The notes beneath the pieces were generated by a model. It saw only the letters and a list, made by a program, of their open reading frames with translations. It did no database searches and was not told the DNA's origin. The position numbers and the translations under genes were made by a program. From contig NZ_JAPDFT010000004.1 in the NCBI RefSeq assembly GCF_025949665.1, positions 62,001 to 126,000 on the forward strand: 64,000 nt of DNA. The letters run 5' to 3'. This DNA comes from Chryseobacterium viscerum. GTDB lineage: Bacteria > Bacteroidota > Bacteroidia > Flavobacteriales > Weeksellaceae. Every line of letters starts with the position of its first letter. Within the stretch, counting starts at the first letter, position 1. Positions 44,018 through 51,169 of the stretch are shown piece by piece.

Positions 44018-44084
44018 GCTTATCGATTGCAGCACCTTGCTTGTTTTTGCAGGTTGCTATCCCATCTAGAGATTCTTGATAATT
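44018..44084 (-). ncRNA. compact SAM-I-clan-like riboswitch candidate
   Basis: Features shared with SAM-I: TTATCAAGA at the 5' side, where TTATC (44082-44078) pairs with GATAA (44024-44020) as P1; GCAACC (44057-44052) and AAGGTGCT (44038-44031) as the P3 core, with CCTGC/GCAAGG helix closed by an 8-nt loop. Missing compared with SAM-I: the long kink-turn P2 (only a tiny ATCT/AGAT hairpin remains) and P4. The ligand-contact segments (AAGA, GCAACC, GGTGCT) are kept, so SAM binding is plausible but unproven. It starts right after the predicted transcript start. Confidence 0.45.
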
Positions 44085-44090
44085 ACCTGG

Positions 44091-44098
44091 CAAAGATA
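44091..44098 (-). promoter_or_regulatory. -7 box of the 912-aa receptor
   Basis: TATCTTTG matches TAnnTTTG; the transcript would begin near 44084, at the edge of the SAM-I-like fold. The -33 region is a T-rich run without a TTG. Confidence 0.5.
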
Positions 44099-44206
44099 TA
44101 ATTATTTCGGAAATAAAAAAAATTTAAGCTTAGTTTTTCGATTTTCACAATTTTAGCGTAACAAATTATCTTTTTCAGCGTCTAACCGGATATCAGTAAA
44201 AACATT

Positions 44207-46432
44207 ATGAAAAAAACGATTTTCGCTTTATCTTTATTAGGCTCTATTTTTGTTTTCTCGCAGGAGAAAAGTAATAAACCTCAGGAAAAACAAATTGAAG
44301 GGGTAGTGATCACCAAAACTAAAAAAGCCGTTGAACAAAAAGCAGACCGTACTATTTTTGACTTTTCCGAACAGCCTCAGCTGAACAACGGAAACGTTTT
44401 GGAGGGAATTAAAAAACTTCCGGGACTTGTATCTACCGACATCGCAGGAATGATGTATCAGGGAAAAATGCTTGAAGTGTATCTGAATGGGAGACCCTTG
44501 AACATCACTTCCAATGAATTAAACTCCTTCCTTGAAGGAATGCCCGCCAACTCTGTAGAAAGAATTGAGGTAATCACCCAGCCCGGCGCTGAATTTCCGG
44601 CTACTTCCGGAGGTGCGATCATGAATATTATCACTAATAAAAACGCCAATAAATATTTAACAGCAACTTATTCCGGGAATTATTCTTTCACGAATTATGA
44701 TAAATACAGAAACAGAACAACCAATTCTGTTAATTTAAATGCAAGAAATAAATATTTCGGATGGCAGCTGAACGTAGGTCAAAATTACCGTGAAAGTATG
44801 CTGAATGGCCAGCAGGATGAGCTTTTAACAAGTCATACCGATAGATACGGACGTGGATATTTTGCAAAATCAGGCTTAACTTTTGATTTGGGGCAGGACA
44901 GATTATTATTAAACTACGATATTTATCACAATAATAATGACAATTATACTTTAAGTAATGGTCATGGAGATTTGCCTTTCCAGAATAATCCAAAAGATTT
45001 AAGAGAAGCTTTTTATACATCTTCGGATGTTGCTCATACCAATAGCCTGAGACAGGAAGCTGTTGTAACGTATCAAAAACGTTTTGCTGACAAATCTCAA
45101 AAACTGGACTTTCAGTTTGGGTATACAAGATCAGACAGTAAATTTTCTCAGGATAATTTCTTTCAGGATGGGACATTTGTAATGCCTGCAAACCCGCCAA
45201 TCAATAGTCCTACCAATGGTTTGAAAGATATTCTGAACAATAAATCTGTGATGAATATTGCCAACTTCAAAGTAGATTATGCCCAGCCTATCAAGCTTCT
45301 TGATGGCGGAAAAGTAAGCTTTGGAGGTTTATACGAGAAACAGGATTATGATACGGAAAGTTTTGGTTTAACCAATCTTGAATATCAGAGACAAACGGCA
45401 TCTACCTATTTGGAGTTTCAGGCAAAATTGAAAAAATTTGACTTCACATTAGGTTCCCGTGCTGAGAACTATGATATTTCAGGAGTAACAAGATATTTTG
45501 ATAAAGATGCGAAATTGGTAGAGGCTAATTTGATTCCTTTCAATAAGTTTAAGTTTTTCCCGAATGCGAGTGTACAGTATAACATGATGAATCAGGTTTA
45601 TATTGCCGCAAATTATAACAGAAAAATCAGTTTACCTAGTATTTCTGCCCTGAACCCGAATAACGTGACGTTCTCCGGACCAAGTACAGAAGTAAATGGT
45701 AACCCCAATCTACAGCCTACTATTTTTGATAACTATGAATTGAAAATTTCGGCTTTTGATTATGCATTTATCGGATACAGCGTAAGTTCGGCAAGCAATC
45801 AGGTAGCACAGATCATCCGAAAAGATGGAAGAAAACTTTTCAACGAGCAGGTGAACATTTCAAATATGAAAATTCACAACTTCAACGTGGGATTACCGGT
45901 TCCTTTTATGATTTTCAGCAAGCCTTTAAGCGAAATTATGAAGTTTAATTTCAATCCTGATAAAATTAATTTCATGTACTTATATGCAGGATATCAGAAG
46001 CATGAAATCAACAATCTGAATAATAAAGGGTTCTGGATTTTTAATATCATGACTCAGATTATTTTGCCGAAAGACATCAAACTGACAGCCAATTACAGTT
46101 ATCTGACTCCAAAGGCAGGATATTTCTACTTCACGGCAGAGAAACCGTTCAACAACTCTCTTGATATTACGTTGACGAAGAAGTTTATGAACAACCGTCT
46201 GACACTTTCTGTTTTTGCGAATGATATTTTCAATGGACAGATGATGCAGGTACGTTCTAACCCGCCATCAGGAACTCCGGTAATGATCAGCAGTAAATAT
46301 GACACGAGGAATTTCGGATTTTCCATCAACTATAAAATTCCGACAAGAAATAAACTGGCGAAAGAGGACCCGAATATCCTGAACCAAACTAAAAAAGAAG
46401 ATAACGGAGGTGTAATGCAGCAGGCACAATAA
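44207..46432 (+). CDS. outer membrane beta-barrel protein (OMP_b-brl_3 type)
   Basis: A 741-aa protein with signal peptide MKKTIFALSLLGSIFVFSQ, a plug-like segment (about 25-145; VLEGIKKLPGLVSTDIAG, MLEVYLNGRPLNITSNEL, EVITQPGAEFPATSGGAIMN) and a barrel through residue ~715, ending with a disordered Asn/Gln-rich tail. It is the second such barrel in this region after 38722-40845 and shares the 'LEVYLNGR...SVERIEVIT' design. It is divergent from the 912-aa receptor but need not share its control. Confidence 0.87.
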   Translation: MKKTIFALSLLGSIFVFSQEKSNKPQEKQIEGVVITKTKKAVEQKADRTIFDFSEQPQLNNGNVLEGIKKLPGLVSTDIAGMMYQGKMLEVYLNGRPLNITSNELNSFLEGMPANSVERIEVITQPGAEFPATSGGAIMNIITNKNANKYLTATYSGNYSFTNYDKYRNRTTNSVNLNARNKYFGWQLNVGQNYRESMLNGQQDELLTSHTDRYGRGYFAKSGLTFDLGQDRLLLNYDIYHNNNDNYTLSNGHGDLPFQNNPKDLREAFYTSSDVAHTNSLRQEAVVTYQKRFADKSQKLDFQFGYTRSDSKFSQDNFFQDGTFVMPANPPINSPTNGLKDILNNKSVMNIANFKVDYAQPIKLLDGGKVSFGGLYEKQDYDTESFGLTNLEYQRQTASTYLEFQAKLKKFDFTLGSRAENYDISGVTRYFDKDAKLVEANLIPFNKFKFFPNASVQYNMMNQVYIAANYNRKISLPSISALNPNNVTFSGPSTEVNGNPNLQPTIFDNYELKISAFDYAFIGYSVSSASNQVAQIIRKDGRKLFNEQVNISNMKIHNFNVGLPVPFMIFSKPLSEIMKFNFNPDKINFMYLYAGYQKHEINNLNNKGFWIFNIMTQIILPKDIKLTANYSYLTPKAGYFYFTAEKPFNNSLDITLTKKFMNNRLTLSVFANDIFNGQMMQVRSNPPSGTPVMISSKYDTRNFGFSINYKIPTRNKLAKEDPNILNQTKKEDNGGVMQQAQ

Positions 46433-46454
46433 TCCTTTTTTGTAATAGAATAAA

Positions 46455-46487
46455 AATAGGCGGTAAATAATTATCGTCTATTTTTTT
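46455..46487 (+). terminator. terminator of the 44207 barrel gene
   Basis: A 12-bp stem AATAGGCGGTAA (46455-46466) pairs with TTATCGTCTATT (46471-46482), with two G-T pairs and loop ATAA, followed by T's. Confidence 0.85.
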
Positions 46488-46493
46488 GTAGGT

Positions 46494-46560
46494 AAGTTTT
46501 TGGCTAAAGCCAATGGACGGTTTTATAAAAGTAAAACGGGCTAAAGCCCGTTTCTATTGA
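46494..46560. repeat. dispersed GGCTAAAGCC inverted repeat, copy 3
   Basis: AAGTTTTTGGCTAAAGCCAA is followed by a spacer and AACGGGCTAAAGCCCGTTTC. Same layout as at 1111-1175 and 7125-7192. It follows the barrel-gene terminator and precedes the thiF gene end. Confidence 0.75.
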
Positions 46561-46614
46561 TATTAAAATGGTGTTATTTGTGAAAGATTCGTGATATTAG
46601 TGTTTATACTAACA

Positions 46615-47322
46615 TCAGAAATCTATCGTCTGAAATCTCCAACTCAGCGTATCTACCAAAGTCAGCTGATTAACACTCACAGGAAGATTAGTAATAATTT
46701 TTAACGTCTGAAGAGCCATCATGCTTCCTATCATCCCGGGAAGAGCTCCCAATACGCCAAGGCTGTCACAATCCGGCACATCTTCATCAAAAGGTGGTTC
46801 AGGGAAAATATCCCGCAAGTTTTTGCTTCCATTATGATTAAATACAGCAACTTGTCCTGAAAATCCTAAGATACTTCCGTAAACCAAAGTTTTATGCAAT
46901 TTTATACAGGTATCATTCACCAGATATCTTGTTGAAAAATTGTCTGAGCCGTCAACAATAACATCGTATTGAGAAATGATTTCTTCGGCATTCTCTTTAT
47001 TGATTTTCTCTTCAATTCCTATCAATTTCACCTGATGATTGAGTTCTTTTACAAATGTTTCTGCGCTCTTCACTTTGGATAATCCTACTCTGTTTTCGGT
47101 ATGTATAATCTGCCTATTCAGATTATGAAGTTCAACTTCATCAAAATCGATAACGCCTAGAGTTCCTACTCCTGCGGCGGCAAGATATTGTATAACCGGA
47201 CTTCCTAAACCTCCGGCTCCAACGACAAGAACTTTGGAAATTATTATTTTCTTTTGTCCCTCAAGTCCTATCTCTTCGATAAATATCTGCCGGCTGTATC
47301 GTGAAAAATGATCTTCTTTCAT
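46615..47322 (-). CDS. thiF: ThiF/MoeB-type adenylyltransferase
   Basis: A 235-aa E1-like enzyme with nucleotide-binding GAGGLGS (residues ~35-41), the R-x(5)-K context (NRQIIHTENRVGLSKVKSAE) and a conserved Cys in PDCDSLGVLG. ThiF adenylates the C-terminal Gly-Gly of ThiS. The zinc-binding CxxC pairs found in many ThiF/MoeB proteins are not visible; this shorter version may be usual in Bacteroidota. It is the last gene of the thi operon, starting 26 nt after thiH. Confidence 0.92.
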   Translation of the reverse strand: MKEDHFSRYSRQIFIEEIGLEGQKKIIISKVLVVGAGGLGSPVIQYLAAAGVGTLGVIDFDEVELHNLNRQIIHTENRVGLSKVKSAETFVKELNHQVKLIGIEEKINKENAEEIISQYDVIVDGSDNFSTRYLVNDTCIKLHKTLVYGSILGFSGQVAVFNHNGSKNLRDIFPEPPFDEDVPDCDSLGVLGALPGMIGSMMALQTLKIITNLPVSVNQLTLVDTLSWRFQTIDF

Positions 47323-47348
47323 AATTATAACTGAACCATTAAGATTCT

Positions 47349-48467
47349 TTAAAATCCACTGTACACGGAATCCCAGTCTTTCATCACAGGATCATAGCCT
47401 GCTTTTTTGATCATGAGTCTGATTTCATCCATACTTCGTTCATCACTGGTTTCAAACTGTTCCAGAGATTCTTTATCTACAGCATAACCTCCAGGGTTGG
47501 TTTTTGATCCAGCACTCATGGCTGTTGCTCCCAGAGACACTATATTATTCCTGAATACTTCATTTTCTCTGGTAGAAATGGAAATTTCAAGGTCTTCATT
47601 CCAGATTCTGTAAGCACAAATGAGCTGAAGAAGATCTCTGTCTTCCATAATAAAATTAGGTTCAATGATTCCTTCTGCCGGTCTGAGCCTTGGAAAGGAA
47701 ACAGAAAACTTACTTTTCCAATATTGTTTCTGAAGATAATCTATGTGTAATGCATTAAAAAAACTATCAACTCTCCAATCTTCAAGTCCAAGGAGAACTC
47801 CGAGTCCTATTTTATGAATTCCTGCTCGTCCAATTCTGTCCGGAGTTTCCAGTCGAAAATGAAAGTTTGATTTCTTACCTTTCGGATGGTATTCTCTGTA
47901 GACATCCTGGTGGTAGGTTTCCTGATACACCAAAACAGAATGTACTCCTTCTTCATGAAGCAGTTTGTATTCTTCTTCCATTAATGGCTGTACTTCAATG
48001 GATATATTGGAAAAATGAGGTTTTAGCTTACGGACAGCATTCTGAAAATAAGGGACTCCCACTATTTTATTGGCTTCACCACTTACCAATAACACATGAT
48101 TCACGCCCATGGATTTCAGTACTGAGGCTTCAATCATCAATTCCATATCGGAAAGTGTTTTTCTTTTCAGGCTATTATCGAGGCTGAATCCGCAATAGGT
48201 ACAGATATTCTGGCATTCATTACTGAGATACAGCGGTGCATACAACTGAATGGTTTTTCCAAATCTTTTTTGGGTAAGCATCTGCGTCATTCTTGCCATC
48301 AGTTCCAGTTCATGAGAAGCGGCTGGTGACAGGAGATTCAGAAAATCATCAAGAGTTTTATTCTTTTTCTGAAGACTGTATCTTACCTCAGCCAGATTTA
48401 CTTTTTCAAGCTTATCCTTTACCTCATCCCACTGGTAGTTTTCAAAAACATCTTTAAAGCTTTTCAT
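47349..48467 (-). CDS. thiH: 2-iminoacetate synthase ThiH
   Basis: A 372-aa radical SAM enzyme splitting tyrosine to dehydroglycine and p-cresol for the thiazole moiety. The cluster motif is C85-x3-C89-x2-C92 (LSNECQNICTYCGF), with further family stretches HVLLVSGEANKIVGV and GLGVLLGLEDWR. Unlike B. subtilis (ThiO), this operon therefore uses the oxygen-sensitive route. It begins 9 nt after thiG and runs into thiF. Confidence 0.96.
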   Translation of the reverse strand: MKSFKDVFENYQWDEVKDKLEKVNLAEVRYSLQKKNKTLDDFLNLLSPAASHELELMARMTQMLTQKRFGKTIQLYAPLYLSNECQNICTYCGFSLDNSLKRKTLSDMELMIEASVLKSMGVNHVLLVSGEANKIVGVPYFQNAVRKLKPHFSNISIEVQPLMEEEYKLLHEEGVHSVLVYQETYHQDVYREYHPKGKKSNFHFRLETPDRIGRAGIHKIGLGVLLGLEDWRVDSFFNALHIDYLQKQYWKSKFSVSFPRLRPAEGIIEPNFIMEDRDLLQLICAYRIWNEDLEISISTRENEVFRNNIVSLGATAMSAGSKTNPGGYAVDKESLEQFETSDERSMDEIRLMIKKAGYDPVMKDWDSVYSGF

Positions 48468-48476
48468 GAGTATGAT

Positions 48477-49253
48477 TTATTCAAATAAAAACGAAGTAAG
48501 CGGACTTGAAGCTTCAGCATGGTTGGCAATCGCTCCCAATCCAGATTCGAAGGCTCTTCTTCCGGCAATCACACCTTCTTTAAAAGCTAAAGCCATATTC
48601 AGTGGATTTCCGGCAACGGCAATGGCGGTATTCACCAAAACGGCATCTGCTCCCATCTCCATTGCTTTTGCAGCATCTGATGGTGCTCCAATTCCAGCAT
48701 CTACCACTACAGGAACATTACTCTGGTTAATGATTATTTCCAAAAAGTCCTGAGTTCTTAATCCTTTATTGGTTCCAATTGGTGCACCCAAAGGCATTAC
48801 TACAGCTGTTCCGGCATCTTCAAGACGTTTGCACAAAACAGGATCTGCATGAATGTAAGGCATTACAACAAATCCTAATTTGGCCAATTCTTCAGTGGCA
48901 TATAAAGTTTCAATAGGATCCGGCAGTAAATATTTCGGGTCCGGATGAATTTCCAGTTTTACCCAGTTGGTTTCCAATGCTTCTCTGGCTAATTGTGCTG
49001 CCAATACCGCTTCTTTGGCAGTTCTTGCCCCGGAGGTGTTCGGCAGAAGATGAACGTTGGTTTCTTTTAATGAATCAAGCAGATCATCTTCATTAGATTG
49101 GGCATCAATTCTTTTGAGAGCCATCGTTACCATATCGGTTTCTGATGCGATGACAGATTGTACCATATCTCTCATACTCCCGAATTTTCCTGTTCCTAAA
49201 AACAGTCTTGATTCAAAAATTCTTCCTGCTATTTCTAATTTCTGATTGTTCAT
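48477..49253 (-). CDS. thiG: thiazole synthase
   Basis: A 258-aa TIM-barrel enzyme that joins dehydroglycine, DXP and sulfur from ThiS thiocarboxylate. Catalytic Lys lies in NWVKLEIHPDPKYLLPD; phosphate-loop region VVDAGIGAPSDAAKAMEMGA and AVLVNTAIAVAGNP follow. It overlaps thiE by 4 nt (ATGA). Confidence 0.96.
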   Translation of the reverse strand: MNNQKLEIAGRIFESRLFLGTGKFGSMRDMVQSVIASETDMVTMALKRIDAQSNEDDLLDSLKETNVHLLPNTSGARTAKEAVLAAQLAREALETNWVKLEIHPDPKYLLPDPIETLYATEELAKLGFVVMPYIHADPVLCKRLEDAGTAVVMPLGAPIGTNKGLRTQDFLEIIINQSNVPVVVDAGIGAPSDAAKAMEMGADAVLVNTAIAVAGNPLNMALAFKEGVIAGRRAFESGLGAIANHAEASSPLTSFLFE

Positions 49254-49864
49254 ATCATTACTTTTTTTAGTTCATTAATAATAGTCGGCTGCTTTGTAAT
49301 GAGCCCGGATACGGCAACACCATAAATCCCGATTCCCTGTAACGGCAAAATATCTTCAAGGGTAACGCTTCCGATGGCAAATATTCTAGGGATATCTATT
49401 GATTTTTCTCTTAATCCATCAATGATCGCCTGATAGCCTTCAAATCCAAGAACAGGGCTTAGTTTTTCTTTGGTTGTGGTAAATCTCAATGGTCCTAAAC
49501 CGATATAATCACAAGATTCTTTGATTCTCTGAATGACATCTGAAAGGGTATTAGCCGTTCCTCCAATAATTTTATTTTCGCCTAAAATCAATCTTGCTTC
49601 TTCAATGGCGCTGTCGTTTAATCCTAAATGAACACCATCTGCATCTATTTCTTTGGCTATTTGTACATGATCATTGATGATACAAACCGACTGATATTCT
49701 GAACAAAGTTGTTTTGAAATTTCACAAAGGTTGATTAGTTCATTTTCAGGTGCATTTTTCCATCGAACCTGCACCCATTTGATCCCGTTGTCTAAGACTT
49801 TTCGGATACAAAGTTCCTGTTCGTGAAGGGTATTTCCTTGTGATATGTATTGTAATTTTTCCAT
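49250..49864 (-). CDS. thiE: thiamine phosphate synthase
   Basis: A 204-aa TIM-barrel enzyme coupling HMP-PP and thiazole phosphate to ThMP. Active-site stretches are VQVRWKN, INDHVQIAKEIDADGVHLGL, IGGTANT and YIGLGPLRFTTTKEKLSPVL, all conserved. It is the full, probably active copy of the two ThiE/TenI-type genes in the operon. It overlaps thiG by 4 nt and lies 4 nt after thiD. Confidence 0.95.
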   Translation of the reverse strand: MEKLQYISQGNTLHEQELCIRKVLDNGIKWVQVRWKNAPENELINLCEISKQLCSEYQSVCIINDHVQIAKEIDADGVHLGLNDSAIEEARLILGENKIIGGTANTLSDVIQRIKESCDYIGLGPLRFTTTKEKLSPVLGFEGYQAIIDGLREKSIDIPRIFAIGSVTLEDILPLQGIGIYGVAVSGLITKQPTIINELKKVMI

Positions 49865-49868
49865 TTTT

Positions 49869-50606
49869 CTATGAATGCGTTCCCAGTAAAGAGGGATTGC
49901 TTTTTAAAAATTTTTCGATGTATAATTTCCCATTTCTACAGGCAGTTTCCCTATTTTCACCTTTCGCAAGTTCTGCAGTTATGGCTGATGATAACACACA
50001 GCCGGAGCCATGTTTAGGAAAATAGGCTGCACTGCTTTCGGTTGGAACTAAAAGAGTTTCTTTTCCGTTTTCAACTAAAATATCCGTTCCTAAATGATCT
50101 TCCCGATGTCCTCCTTTGATCAGCAATGAGCACTGATTTGTATCTGACAAAAGATTATTTTCCTTTAAAACACTGTATTCATTATAATTGGGGGTTATTA
50201 AACTGAGTTGATTAACCGTATTTTTCAATTGAGGAAGTGTTTCAAGATCAAAAAATGTAAATTCGGAAGTGCTTTTCAGAATAGGATCCCACACGATTTT
50301 CACTTCAGGATTTCCTTTTTGAACTGTTTCTACAATCTTACCCAGAAATTCAGCATCCTTCACTATTCCAATTTTCACGGCTGAAACGGGGTAATTTTCC
50401 ATCAACACTTGAATGGCTTCCGTTACTTCATCTATAGGGCGCCATTCTAAGCTCAGGCATTTGGCAGCGGTTTGCAATGTCAGTGCAGTACATACTCCCA
50501 GTCCTATAACTTTCGACTGTTCAAAGGTTTTACTATCTGATAACAAGCCTGCTCCACCACTGGGATCAAAACCTGCGATACTTATGACATAAGGCCGTTC
50601 CTGCAT
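49869..50606 (-). CDS. thiD: hydroxymethylpyrimidine/phosphomethylpyrimidine kinase
   Basis: A 245-aa ribokinase-fold enzyme phosphorylating HMP and HMP-P. Motifs: SIAGFDPSGGAGLLSDSKTFEQ at the start, VWDPILKSTS, LITPNYNEYSVL and the end KHGSGCVLSSAITAELAKGE with the anion-hole GSGC. It overlaps the upstream ThiE/TenI-like gene by 25 nt, a strong sign of one transcript. Confidence 0.96.
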   Translation of the reverse strand: MQERPYVISIAGFDPSGGAGLLSDSKTFEQSKVIGLGVCTALTLQTAAKCLSLEWRPIDEVTEAIQVLMENYPVSAVKIGIVKDAEFLGKIVETVQKGNPEVKIVWDPILKSTSEFTFFDLETLPQLKNTVNQLSLITPNYNEYSVLKENNLLSDTNQCSLLIKGGHREDHLGTDILVENGKETLLVPTESSAAYFPKHGSGCVLSSAITAELAKGENRETACRNGKLYIEKFLKSNPSLLGTHS

Positions 50607-51169
50607 TTTCTGAATACTTTTAAAGGGTCTTCATTTTCCCAGATGGCACCTAATAACGCGGCTCCATCTGTTTCTGCTTCGAAAACTTCATTAATATTAT
50701 CCTGATTAATTCCTCCAAGGGCAATCAATTTTACATCCGGATTGTTCCGGTGTTTTATTTCTTCTTTAATAGTGGAATCCATTCCATATCCTTTTTTGGA
50801 GATACTTGGAAAGAACGGGCTTATGAAAGCATATTCCCATTCTTTATCCAAAGTATTATAGGTTGTGATATCATGTACCGAAGTTGAAATGATATTTTCT
50901 TCTGCAAAAGGTTTATATACTTCTTCCTTTCGATCAATCTCCCTGAAATGAAATCTTGAAATATTAAATTCCTTCCCAAGATCATAATGCGTATGTAAAA
51001 CCAATTGTGAATGAAAGGGTTCATCAATCTGGGTGATGAATTCAATCATTTCATTGCGGCTGAGCCATGGTTTACGGATATGAAGCAAGCCAAGTCCTTC
51101 CTGAAACATTTGATTAATTGTATCTGTTTCGTTCGGGGCAATCAATTCAGGAGTGATAACGAGGATCAT
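50582..51169 (-). CDS. ThiE/TenI-like protein, possible thiazole tautomerase
   Basis: A 195-aa ThiE-fold protein (LLHIRKPWLSR, YAFISPFFPSISKKGYG, LIALGGINQDN) missing several residues conserved in true ThiE: the Asp after the Asn of the 'INDH' region and the strongly conserved GGTANT loop are replaced. This is the pattern of TenI, which aromatises the thiazole tautomer in B. subtilis, but it could also be a degenerate ThiE. It overlaps thiC by 4 nt and thiD by 25 nt. Confidence 0.82.
   Translation of the reverse strand: MILVITPELIAPNETDTINQMFQEGLGLLHIRKPWLSRNEMIEFITQIDEPFHSQLVLHTHYDLGKEFNISRFHFREIDRKEEVYKPFAEENIISTSVHDITTYNTLDKEWEYAFISPFFPSISKKGYGMDSTIKEEIKHRNNPDVKLIALGGINQDNINEVFEAETDGAALLGAIWENEDPLKVFRKCRNGLMS

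Larger units (their letters stand above)
43692..44206. other. 515-nt intergenic region with receptor leader
   Basis: Counting in the minus direction from 44098: a -7 box, a SAM-I-like fold (44018-44084), a short ORF with a CysCysCys end (43817-43942), and a hairpin (43737-43796) precede the receptor start. The plus-strand promoter of the 44207 barrel gene must lie in 44101-44206, but I could not identify it. Details are in the separate entries. Confidence 0.7.

Noticed and set aside
44730..45200. 156-aa minus-strand frame inside the 44207 barrel gene
   Set aside because: Antisense of a repetitive barrel; composition (Leu/Tyr/His-rich) is that of a shadow frame.
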